The notes: generated by a model from the sequence alone, not told the origin. A stretch of DNA of 6,476 nucleotides from JAGMDK01 sp023128695 (GCA_030628805.1 DAOVQG010000270.1:1-6476), one strand, 5' to 3'; positions 1-6,085 are shown, numbered from the stretch's first letter. Translations and numbers: made by a program.

Positions 1-11
1 CGCAAAAGTCC

Positions 12-24
12 TGTAGCGGCCGGG
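12..24 (-). repeat. Partial palindromic (REP-like) unit, 3' half only
   Basis: TGTAGCGGCCGGG is the reverse complement of the right half (CCCGGCCGCTACA) of the 28-bp unit repeated at 81-234 and 6086-6113. Only half is present, in the opposite orientation to the array. It may be a decayed copy. Confidence 0.5.
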
Positions 25-28
25 ACAT

Positions 29-80
29 CTAGAAACTAGAGACTAGACCTTGTCACCTTGTCACGTTCCCACGTTCCCAC
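29..80. repeat. Three adjoining short tandem repeats (7- and 8-bp units)
   Basis: Three imperfect copies of CTAGARM occupy 29-49 (CTAGAAA, CTAGAGA, CTAGACC). They are followed by two perfect copies of CTTGTCAC at 49-64 and two perfect copies of GTTCCCAC at 65-80, which run directly into the palindromic array. This is direct observation. I do not know a function; slippage-prone intergenic filler is the simplest reading. Confidence 0.75.
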
Positions 81-234
81 GTCCGGTACAGAGCCCGGAC
101 GCTACCTTATTGTGTGGCACCGGCTTCCAGCCGCTGGGACGTCCGGTACGGGGCCCGGCCGCTACATTGGGACGGCCGGTACGGGGCCCGGCCACTACAT
201 TGGGACGGCCGGTACGGGGCCCGGCCGCTACATT
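81..234 (+). repeat. Array of four REP-like palindromic units
   Basis: A 28-bp unit, GGCCGGTACGGGGCCCGGCC followed by GCTACATT, occurs at 141-168, 174-201 and 207-234. GGGAC spacers make a 33-bp period, and a diverged copy lies at 81-108. Each unit can fold as a 6-bp stem (GGCCGG/CCGGCC) around an 8-nt loop. The copy at 81 has GTCCGG/CCGGAC, a compensated base pair, whereas the copy at 141 has one unpaired position. The last unit ends 5 bp from the stop of the protease gene, so its transcript would carry these stem-loops in the 3' UTR. They could stabilise the mRNA or dampen read-through, but this is inference. Confidence 0.8.
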
Positions 235-239
235 CGAGC

Positions 240-2918
240 TCACGGACAGGTCGTATTCATCAACGTTACCAGCGGGTCGATGTCTTGCCAGTTGCAAGTC
301 CCGTCTTCGTTCACGTCGTTGTTCGCGAAGGAGCAACTGGGAGAGCCGGGCGCGAACATCGCCTCCCAGGCCGCCATATCATCGTTCATGGCAGCAACAA
401 AGTAATCAATGTCCTGCCAAGTAACCCCGTCATCGCAGTTGCTGTCGCCCGGGCAGACCGACGGCAAACACGGGTTCGGATTGCAATCCGTACCCATCCC
501 CAGCCATGTGCCGGTGCAACCGGCCTGGGTCGCGATGATGCACGAATCATCGGCCAGGCAGCAGGCCCCGGACGGCTGCGGACAGGGATTCGGCGTGCAA
601 TCAGACCCCTCGCCCATCCACGTGCCGGTGCAATCGCCAATCGCCTCCACACTGCACGTACCGTCGGCCTGGCAGCACGCTCCAATCACGCCCGAACAGG
701 GATTGGGCGTGCAGGTCGTCCCCGCGCCCATCCAGACGCCGTTGCAACCGCTTTCAGGGGTGATATTGCACGTGCCATCGAGTTCGCAGCAAGCCCCGGT
801 CGGCTGCGGGCAGGGGTTGGGATCGCAGTTCGTCCACTCGCCTTCCCAGGCCCCGGTGCAATCCGCCTCGCTTGTGACGTTGCACGAGCCGTCGGGGTAG
901 CAGCAGGCGCCGGTCACGCCCAAGCACGGGTTCGGATTGCAACTCGTCCCTGCTCCCAGCCAATCGCCGGTGCAACCGGCCTCGGTCGTCACCGTGCAGG
1001 CCTCCGCGATGCAGCAGGCCCCCGAGGGCTGCGGACACGGGTTCGGAGAGCACGTGCTGCCCGACCCCATCCAGGCCCCCGTGCAATCGGCCGCGATCGA
1101 CACGAGGCAGGAGCCGTCGCCCGGACAGCAGGCCCCGAGCGGCGGGGCGGCGTTCAAGGCCCAGATCTGGACGTCGTCGATATTCCAGCCGCAATATCTC
1201 CAGCCCCCGTCCGTCGCGCCCATCGTCCAGCGCAGGTACAGCGTCGACTCATCATCGGCGATCGACGACAGGTCATACTCCTGCTGTACCCAGGACGAAT
1301 CGGTGATCTCGGAGCTGTTGTCCCAGACCGTCACCCAGGTCATCCCGTTGTTGCTGGCCCGGACGTAGGCGTGGTCGTAGTCCGGCTGCTCAACGCCCAG
1401 CCAGCGCCGGAACTTCAGCGTCACATCCGCCAGACCCGTGCAATCAATCGTGCTGGTGGTCAGGTGGCGTTCCGGCAGGTTGTTCGGATAGTCGCCGTAG
1501 AGGTTGTAACCGTAGACGTTGCTGCCGCTGTACCCGCTGGTCGGATCGGGCCCGCCATGCTCCCCGCCCCCGCCGGTCGGCTGCCCGAAGGCCCAATCAT
1601 CATCGGTCATCCAGCCGGGATCCGTGTCGAACCGCCACTCGTAAATCATCTGGGCGGAGCCGACGCTCAGCGAGACGTTCCGCGTCGTGTCCCCGATGTG
1701 ATTGGTCGTGTTGACGAAGTTGACCATGTCGGCGTAGGTCGCGGCGGACAGACTGTTGGCATTGGAATTGATAGACACGGAGACCGTCGTCGACCCGTAG
1801 GCGGGGAGGTAACCCGAGCTGCTGCTGATCGTCAACCACGACGCGTTCTTGCTCACGCTGTAGTTGATCCCGTAATCACCCATGTTCTCCAGCGTGTATA
1901 CCTTGCTGCTCGGCGTGAACGGCCCGCCCACCGGACCCCCGGACTCGAAATCGGTCAGCGGCGAGACGCTCAAGCCCTGATCCGCCGAGTATTCCACGTA
2001 ACAGGCCGCATAGCCGATCCGGGAGCACCCGTACGGGATGCGCATGTATCCGCCGTCCTCGCCCCACCATGTGCCCCACGAGTTGCGCATGAACCACACG
2101 CCGCCGGCCTGGTCGTCATCCCAGCCGACCAGCACCACCGCGTGATTCACCGTCCCGTTCGTGCACGAGTTGTAAATGCCGCCGTTATAGGCCTGCATCG
2201 CGGCATCGGCGTAGACGGCGACCGAGACCGGACCGTAATCCATAATGGCCTGCTTGATGTTGTCAACCGGCGGAATGCTCCCGCTGCCGCCGACGTAGTG
2301 CCAGTCGAGAATCCAATAATCGTGCGGATACGGACAGTAACACGGGTCGTCCTCGGCCGTATACGGGCAATTCGCCTCCAGCACGGCCCCGTCGTCGCCA
2401 CAGGGATCGTTTTTCCATTCGTGGTAGTCGTGCGCCCACCACCCGCCGTCGCAGCCATAGCCGTCACTGTTGCAATTGACCAGCCACTGTTCGGACAGGT
2501 TGACCGTGACGCTGTCGTGAATCTTGATGTTGCACTCCAGGGGGCCGACCGTGGCGAACGCCCAGCAACTCCCGCAACTCCCCTGACTCTTCACCGGCGT
2601 GACGCCGCCCAGGTCCCGCCAGTCGAAGACCGCCGGCAGGTCGCGGGTCGGCGTGCACGGGTCAAAATCGGCGTCCTTCTCCCAACCTTCCGGCACCACG
2701 AGCCCGCACAGGTCTTCCAGCGGTATCTCGGTGGCGGGGTTCCTGCCGACCGTGAAAGTCCAGCCGTTCTCGGCGGCCTGCTGCTGCAAGTCGGCGATTT
2801 CCCGGTCCGATAGCTGACCGAAGGCGCCGGCCGGGATCAGCAACAGGAGCGTTACTGCCAAGAGGGGGAACAGTTGCAGCCCCCGACATCCCAATGAGCG
2901 CATGGTCATAAGTGTCAC
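240..2918 (-). CDS. Secreted multi-domain papain-like (C1A) cysteine protease with dockerin-like tail
   Basis: This is an exported cysteine endopeptidase of about 892 residues. Numbering is from the GTG at 2918, chosen because AAGGAGA sits 5 nt before it. ATG 2933 and ATG 2909 are alternatives with worse spacing. A hydrophobic signal core spans about 19-34, with likely cleavage near AFG/QLS. A short pro-region lacks an obvious inhibitor-type propeptide. The peptidase domain (about 95-311) has Gln112, Cys118 in GSCGSCWAF, His259 in VNHAVVLVGW and Asn279 in RNSWG, so all catalytic residues are present. An Ig/BACON-like beta domain follows (about 314-421), with KNASWLTISSSSG. A jelly-roll/MAM-like region comes next (about 425-588, ending WNIDDVQIW). 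Six 37-38-residue cysteine-rich modules start at 595, 633, 670, 708, 746 and 784. The tail (824-892) has two dockerin-like Ca loops (DSNCDDG from 825, DVNEDGT from 868). I infer an extracellular or cell-surface role in protein degradation. The accessory domains probably bind or anchor, but their ligands are unknown. Confidence 0.93.
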   Translation of the reverse strand: MTLMTMRSLGCRGLQLFPLLAVTLLLLIPAGAFGQLSDREIADLQQQAAENGWTFTVGRNPATEIPLEDLCGLVVPEGWEKDADFDPCTPTRDLPAVFDWRDLGGVTPVKSQGSCGSCWAFATVGPLECNIKIHDSVTVNLSEQWLVNCNSDGYGCDGGWWAHDYHEWKNDPCGDDGAVLEANCPYTAEDDPCYCPYPHDYWILDWHYVGGSGSIPPVDNIKQAIMDYGPVSVAVYADAAMQAYNGGIYNSCTNGTVNHAVVLVGWDDDQAGGVWFMRNSWGTWWGEDGGYMRIPYGCSRIGYAACYVEYSADQGLSVSPLTDFESGGPVGGPFTPSSKVYTLENMGDYGINYSVSKNASWLTISSSSGYLPAYGSTTVSVSINSNANSLSAATYADMVNFVNTTNHIGDTTRNVSLSVGSAQMIYEWRFDTDPGWMTDDDWAFGQPTGGGGEHGGPDPTSGYSGSNVYGYNLYGDYPNNLPERHLTTSTIDCTGLADVTLKFRRWLGVEQPDYDHAYVRASNNGMTWVTVWDNSSEITDSSWVQQEYDLSSIADDESTLYLRWTMGATDGGWRYCGWNIDDVQIWALNAAPPLGACCPGDGSCLVSIAADCTGAWMGSGSTCSPNPCPQPSGACCIAEACTVTTEAGCTGDWLGAGTSCNPNPCLGVTGACCYPDGSCNVTSEADCTGAWEGEWTNCDPNPCPQPTGACCELDGTCNITPESGCNGVWMGAGTTCTPNPCSGVIGACCQADGTCSVEAIGDCTGTWMGEGSDCTPNPCPQPSGACCLADDSCIIATQAGCTGTWLGMGTDCNPNPCLPSVCPGDSNCDDGVTWQDIDYFVAAMNDDMAAWEAMFAPGSPSCSFANNDVNEDGTCNWQDIDPLVTLMNTTCP
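462..1136 (-). repeat. Six in-gene tandem repeats of about 114 bp encoding cysteine-rich modules
   Basis: The C-terminal part of the protease gene is six head-to-tail copies of a 37-38-codon unit. The pattern is GACC, about 2-3 residues, DGSC or similar, then CTGxWxGxGxxC and PNPC. Each copy has six cysteines, enough for three disulfides. Linkers alternate between PQPS/PQPT and LGVT/SGVI types, suggesting that pairs were duplicated. The second copy lacks the usual DGSC (it reads AEAC). Confidence 0.9.
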
Positions 2919-2923
2919 GTTGT

Positions 2924-2930
2924 TCTCCTT
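2924..2930 (-). promoter_or_regulatory. Ribosome binding site deciding the protease start
   Basis: On the minus strand AAGGAGA is followed by ACAAC and then GTG (2918-2916). This near-perfect Shine-Dalgarno lies inside the longer open frame that begins at TTG 2936 or ATG 2933. That argues for the GTG start, or less likely the ATG at 2909 or 2903. Confidence 0.65.
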
Positions 2931-2945
2931 CATCAAGTGGTTAGG

Positions 2946-2982
2946 GAAGATACCTGGTTCATCGTCGGGTGAAGATACCTGG
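2946..2982. repeat. Direct repeat GAAGATACCTGG, 25 bp apart
   Basis: Two identical 12-bp copies lie at 2946-2957 and 2971-2982, about 30-65 bp upstream of the protease start. On the minus strand they read CCAGGTATCTTC. The spacing is roughly two and a half helical turns. They could be operator half-sites or part of the promoter (TATCTT is a weak -10 match). No regulator is encoded nearby. Confidence 0.5.
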
Positions 2983-3004
2983 CAGTCCGTTGAAAGCGGA
3001 CTGC
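2982..3004. repeat. Perfect 8-bp inverted repeat with 7-nt loop in the divergent spacer
   Basis: GCAGTCCG and CGGACTGC flank TTGAAAG. The stem can be extended by a G-T wobble and two further pairs outward. It abuts the second GAAGATACCTGG copy and lies between the divergent protease and hicB genes. No T-run follows on either strand, so it is more likely an operator-type palindrome or a dispersed repeat than a terminator. Confidence 0.55.
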
Positions 3005-3157
3005 TAGACTAAACACATGCCCCGCCCCCAGATCTGCTGGTGGTGAACGCCACACAGAACTCTCCATCGCATTCGCATCGCCCCTCGGCTTAGCGTTCAG
3101 GGGACGATCTCGCCTGCTTTCACTCCATAAGTTGAGAATATCGGTTTTGGGGCCACG

Positions 3158-3349
3158 ATGCAAGGGAGAAGTGAGACCGGCATGATCGTCGCCGAGTGTC
3201 CCGCCATCCCGGGCTGTATCTCGCAAGGAAGGACGGAGGCCCAAGCCCTAGCCAATATCCGCGAGGCCATCGAGGCGTGTCTGGAAGCACGGGCCGCGCA
3301 CGGCATGCCGCTCACCGTTGCGATTCGTGAGATCGAGGTCACAGTCTGA
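3158..3349 (+). CDS. hicB: HicB-like antitoxin (short form)
   Basis: This is a 63-residue protein with the HicB core: TGMIVAECPAIPGCISQG (residues 7-24), then TEAQALANIREAIEACLEA (residues 26-44) and a final beta strand, TVAIREIEVTV. HicB antitoxins sequester the HicA mRNA-degrading toxin. This short form lacks a separate C-terminal DNA-binding domain. Its TGA overlaps the ATG of hicA by one base, implying translational coupling. The start is ATG 3158 with a weak GGGG 5 nt upstream. The stop at 3128-3130 closes the frame upstream. The usual first beta strand of HicB is missing from this frame, while a strand-like LRISVL is encoded in another frame from TTG 3132. The gene may therefore carry a 5' frameshift. 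The family call is firm, but its functional state is uncertain because the partner toxin is broken. Confidence 0.8.
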   Translation: MQGRSETGMIVAECPAIPGCISQGRTEAQALANIREAIEACLEARAAHGMPLTVAIREIEVTV

Positions 3350-3542
3350 TGGCTCAACTACCGGTGGTTTCGGGCGCGCAGGCAGTATGCGCGTTCGGAA
3401 AGGCCGGGTGGACGAGGATCGCCAGCGGGGCAGCCATCTCGTGATGCTGAAGCCGGGACGCAACGTGAGCCTGTCCCGGTCCGACCACCGGACTATCGTT
3501 CAACGCCTCGTGGAGCCCCTTCGCCGAATCGTGAAGCTGTAA
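3349..3542 (+). pseudogene. hicA: HicA-like toxin, frameshifted
   Basis: From ATG 3349 the frame reads MAQLPVVSGAQAVCAFGKAG then W, the typical HicA start, but it then drifts to a TGA at 3442-3444 after 31 codons. The continuing HicA sequence is in the next frame: DRQRGSHLVMLKPGRNVSLS from 3417, ending at TAA 3540-3542. It includes the GSH motif that carries the catalytic histidine in this dsRBD-like RNase family. Only 5 nt (3412-3416) separate GW from DRQRGSH, where relatives normally have two residues, so one lost base explains the break. The C-terminus (VEPLRRIVKL) is also a poor family match and may be worn. In its intact form the protein would cleave mRNA and be neutralised by HicB. A sequencing or assembly error is the main alternative to true decay. 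Confidence 0.75.
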
Positions 3543-3633
3543 GGCCTTTTCCACCCGCGCCGATCAGCGCCTCGACAAAGTTGTCCAGCCAGGCGTTGAA
3601 CGCGGCGTCGCCGCCGGGGATGTAGTCGGCCAT
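3493..3633 (-). pseudogene. N-terminal fragment of a MADYIP-type planctomycetal protein
   Basis: This 46-codon minus-strand frame starts at ATG 3633, with AAGGGAG 8 nt upstream. It begins MADYIPGGDAAFNAWLDNF, which matches my memory of the start of a multi-copy planctomycete family of hypothetical (fibronectin-like) proteins usually about 200 residues long. Family-like sequence stops after about residue 23 (near 3565). The rest runs antisense through the hicA 3' end to TAG at 3493-3495. I read it as a truncated gene with its translation signals intact. It lies 105 bp downstream of the OLD gene on the same strand. The family assignment is from memory; the ORF and RBS are seen directly. Confidence 0.5.
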
Positions 3634-3738
3634 CGCTTGGGCTCCCTTGCATCAAGAGGGGTGATTGCGGGATCGATGCCATTGTCCCAGAATCGCGACC
3701 ACAGGTTCAAGGAACTTGGGTCACTCGTCACCCGTGTT

Positions 3739-5679
3739 CTACTCCCGCGCAAAGGCCAGGATGTGGTCGCAGAGTCTTGCCAAGATCGTCGATGCCTTGC
3801 CCTCATCCTTCAGTTTCTCCAGCGTCGCACTGATCAGCAAGTTATTTTTACGACGCACACCTGCGGTGTAGTGGTTTGCTTCGCGTACTGTCTGCTCCGC
3901 GCTATCCCAAACCGCGATCCCCACGTCACGCTTCACTACATCGAAGATGTTTGTCCGCCACATCACAACGTTGTCAGACCAGAGATCGTCCGAAGGAAGG
4001 GGGTCAGCCTTCGTGAGGCCGCATAGCCGGAGGATACACGAATTGTTACGGCGGTGGTTCTCTTGCTCGTTGGCTTTGCTTTCATCTGCATCCGAGTCGA
4101 AGACGACGAAACAGCGGATCCCCAATTCGCAGGCTATTGCGAGAGGCCTGCTCAGCGAGACCTTGCCGTCGCAAACAACAAAGTGACAACCATTCTCTCG
4201 AAATGCGTCCCATTTCTCCGTCAATTGCAGATGCGTGGAGATGAACGCCACATCCTCAATCCCTTCGACGAGGATGGCCACACGCGTGAAGAACAGCTCA
4301 CGTTGCGACGGCTGCATGATTTGCCCGACTCTTGCCATTAGTGCCGAGGGCGCGCCCGGGCTCTCTCCAAGCGCGTTAGCCAGGCGCTTTTCCATATCGT
4401 CGTAGGTGGCTGCTTTCACGATAGAGGCGCGCTTCTCACGGGACTTCCTGACTAGCCGTACACTCTCGAACCCTTTGGCAGAAACGAAATACGGGCTGTG
4501 TGTTGTCACGAGGATTTGTGCATTACCCTCCGTCGACGAAGCCAGTTTTTCCAGGACCCCGGCAATATGCTGTGCCTGTGGAGGGTGCTGGTACAATTCC
4601 GGCTCCTCAAAGCCGAGGAGCAATGTTGGGCTGCTCTCCTGATCCGCCGTTGCCAACTCTTGGAGGATCGCGAGAAGGAAAGACCGCTGCATACCATGGC
4701 CGAGGCGTGGCACCTCGCCGATGAAACCGTCTTCGCCAATGGAGACGCGTGCAACCGGCTCTTTAACTGCCAATGACTTGTTGGGGTCGTAGTACCAATC
4801 GAGCGACAGATCGGCCCCGGGGTTCGCCCAACTGCGAAGTCGTGTTCTGATAGAAGCTGCCAGACCGGCAAGCGTATCCTTCTCCTGGTCGATTACCTTC
4901 TTGTACGATTCTTCGAGTTGCTTCCTCAGCGCCGCGATAGGGTCGTCAAAGCTAACCTTCGTGCGCACCGTCCGCTCGAGCAACTGGCCTAATGCCGTCT
5001 TGCTTCCTTCTTCCTGCTCGGTCGACGCATCTTTCACTGCTGGCACGTAGACCCATTGCAGGTACTTCGACAGCCGGTTAGTCCCCTTGGTCCACCCGTA
5101 GAACTGGTTGGTGTCGTCGAGCAGTTCGCACTCCCCCGGATGGGCCTCCTCATAGGATCGAAGGGCTTCGATCATCGCTGCTTTCGTGCCCGGGGGCGGC
5201 AGATCTGGGCAGTCCTCCCTGATCTCCGTGTAAATCTCCTTCAGGTTGCCAACCTTCGCCGCCTTGTCGCTCTCTGCCTCAAAGAATCTGGCAAACTGTT
5301 TCATAACGAGACGAATGCCGTATTGTATGACCTCCGCCGCTTCGACCGCTGGGTCCCAGACGGCTTTCGAGAAGATGGTAAGCTGACCCTGGCGGTAATA
5401 GTGCTTGAAGTCCACCTCCCGCGCCTCCTGTGACAGATCATCGAATGTGAGGGTTATGCGGATCGGCTCAGTCGTGTTCTGGTGGTGAAAATCCTCTGAT
5501 CTCAGCTTCAGCACGTCCGTTGCCGTTGAGGCATTGTTCCGGAAGAAGACGTTGAGGGCAGTCAGGATCGCTGACTTGCCGGCGCCATTCGATCCAACGA
5601 AACATGTGTAGTCGTCAAAAGTGATTGTCTCGTCCCTGAATGACCGGAAGTTCTGGATTCGCAATCTACGAAGTCGCAT
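3739..5679 (-). CDS. OLD-family ATP-dependent nuclease (AAA/ABC ATPase plus TOPRIM)
   Basis: This 646-residue protein has an N-terminal SMC/RecF-like ATPase split around a helical insert, followed by a TOPRIM nuclease. The N-terminus LRIQNFRSF is typical of the group. Walker A is GSNGAGKS (29-36). A charged, partly helical insert spans about 80-285. A signature-like GHGMQRS lies at 327-333. Walker B is LLLGFEEPELYQHP (353-366), with the glutamate pair 358-359. The H-loop is VTTHSP (391-396). The TOPRIM region has VEGIED with Glu472 and the metal-binding DSDAD at 528-532. All expected catalytic motifs are present, and the length is slightly above the roughly 580 of GajA. OLD proteins nick or degrade DNA; known members include P2 Old and Gabija GajA. 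No UvrD-like GajB or RT is adjacent, so a stand-alone class 1 type is likeliest. The start ATG has AAGGGG 9 nt upstream. Sampled 60-bp blocks (53-57% GC) look leaner than the protease gene (57-70%), hinting at transfer. A defence role is inferred. Confidence 0.93.
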   Translation of the reverse strand: MRLRRLRIQNFRSFRDETITFDDYTCFVGSNGAGKSAILTALNVFFRNNASTATDVLKLRSEDFHHQNTTEPIRITLTFDDLSQEAREVDFKHYYRQGQLTIFSKAVWDPAVEAAEVIQYGIRLVMKQFARFFEAESDKAAKVGNLKEIYTEIREDCPDLPPPGTKAAMIEALRSYEEAHPGECELLDDTNQFYGWTKGTNRLSKYLQWVYVPAVKDASTEQEEGSKTALGQLLERTVRTKVSFDDPIAALRKQLEESYKKVIDQEKDTLAGLAASIRTRLRSWANPGADLSLDWYYDPNKSLAVKEPVARVSIGEDGFIGEVPRLGHGMQRSFLLAILQELATADQESSPTLLLGFEEPELYQHPPQAQHIAGVLEKLASSTEGNAQILVTTHSPYFVSAKGFESVRLVRKSREKRASIVKAATYDDMEKRLANALGESPGAPSALMARVGQIMQPSQRELFFTRVAILVEGIEDVAFISTHLQLTEKWDAFRENGCHFVVCDGKVSLSRPLAIACELGIRCFVVFDSDADESKANEQENHRRNNSCILRLCGLTKADPLPSDDLWSDNVVMWRTNIFDVVKRDVGIAVWDSAEQTVREANHYTAGVRRKNNLLISATLEKLKDEGKASTILARLCDHILAFARE

Positions 5680-5688
5680 TACTCTTCA

Positions 5689-5694
5689 CCCCTT
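5689..5694 (-). promoter_or_regulatory. Probable ribosome binding site of the OLD gene
   Basis: AAGGGG on the minus strand is followed by TGAAGAGTA and ATG 5679. The 9-nt spacing is acceptable and supports ATG 5679 as the start, as does the canonical MRLRRLRIQNF N-terminus. Confidence 0.6.
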
Positions 5695-5788
5695 GTATGG
5701 TCTGGTGCCCTTACACGTATGGTTCGGACGGGTGCTCCGGGGTAAACACCCTCGGGTGCGACGGGCAGCCCCAGCTTGCCCATACTTC
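5695..5788 (-). other. Hairpin-rich leader between the C-terminal fragment and the OLD gene
   Basis: This is the only upstream spacer available for the OLD promoter. On the minus strand it can form GGGC-A-AGC/TGGG/GCTGCCC, a 7-bp stem with one bulge, then CACC/CGAG/GGTG, and possibly GGGTG pairing with CACCC further on. No good -10/-35 pair stands out; TTTACC with a weak downstream hexamer is the best I see. No protein is recognisable on either strand. Confidence 0.35.
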
Positions 5789-5946
5789 TCAACCCTCGAT
5801 CGTCGCGCTGGCCGTTTCGCTCCACGGGCCCGCTTCGCCGCGAGTGCTGAGCCATCGTAACATGTAATGCGCGGTCTTCCCACCGTCCGGGCCGGTGAAC
5901 TCGGCCACGGCGGGGGTGCGAGTGCTCAGCAGCAGGAACTGAAGCT
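5789..5946 (-). pseudogene. C-terminal fragment of a MADYIP-type planctomycetal protein
   Basis: On the minus strand the frame reads QLQFLLLSTRTPAVAEF, then TGPDGGKTAHYMLRW and RGEAGPWSETASATIEG, ending in TGA (5789-5791). This resembles the fibronectin-like last strands and terminal GPWSE-ASATI motif that I remember from the same family whose N-terminus is at 3633. The match begins exactly at the edge of the hairpin cluster (5947), so the upstream part has been removed or replaced. No start codon belongs to it. The open frame continues through the hairpins to 6061, but that part has no family character. Family identity is from memory. Confidence 0.5.
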
Positions 5947-6028
5947 GGTGCGAGAATCCCTTCTCGCACCCGTGTTCAACAGGAATCCTTTCCTGTGGAG
6001 ACAGGGGCCGAGAAGGGATTCTCGGCCC
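5947..6028. repeat. 82-bp symmetric cluster of three hairpins (REP/MITE-like)
   Basis: Hairpin 1 (5947-5970) is GGTGCGAGAA, loop TCCC, TTCTCGCACC. Hairpin 2 (5979-5996) is ACAGGAA, loop TCCT, TTCCTGT. Hairpin 3 (6005-6028) is GGGCCGAGAA, loop GGGA, TTCTCGGCCC. All stems are perfect. Hairpins 1 and 3 share the core GAGAATCCCTTCTC in opposite orientation, and two of their outer pairs differ by compensated changes. Both spacers are 8 nt, so the whole block is symmetric about 5987/5988. It borders the truncated MADYIP fragment. I do not recognise a named family; a non-autonomous palindromic element is the best guess. Confidence 0.8.
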
Positions 6029-6085
6029 AGCGACAGTCGAGGGGGCTCGGCCGTAGAACATGGGAAAATGCGCGCTGCCAGCAAC

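Noticed and set aside
81..234. CRISPR array
   Set aside because: The period is regular (33 bp), but the spacers are only 5 bp and identical (GGGAC), so this is a tandem palindromic repeat.
114..2813. 899-codon open frame on the plus strand opposite the protease gene
   Set aside because: It is the antisense shadow of a GC-rich gene. Its translation is low-complexity R/A/G/P/V-rich without motifs and begins in the palindromic array, while the minus strand encodes a clear protease.
2982..3004. Intrinsic terminator
   Set aside because: It lies between divergent genes and has no T-run on either side, so nothing would terminate there.
3097..3357. Minus-strand ORFs opposite hicB
   Set aside because: They are antisense shadows of the hicB coding frame with no family features.
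3739..5679. Gabija GajA
   Set aside because: The domain order fits, but no GajB helicase follows within the window. The downstream 245 bp hold only a gene fragment and hicA. I keep it at OLD family.
5621..5867. Plus-strand small ORFs over the OLD start and leader
   Set aside because: They overlap the clear OLD N-terminus antisense and show no RBS or recognisable motif.
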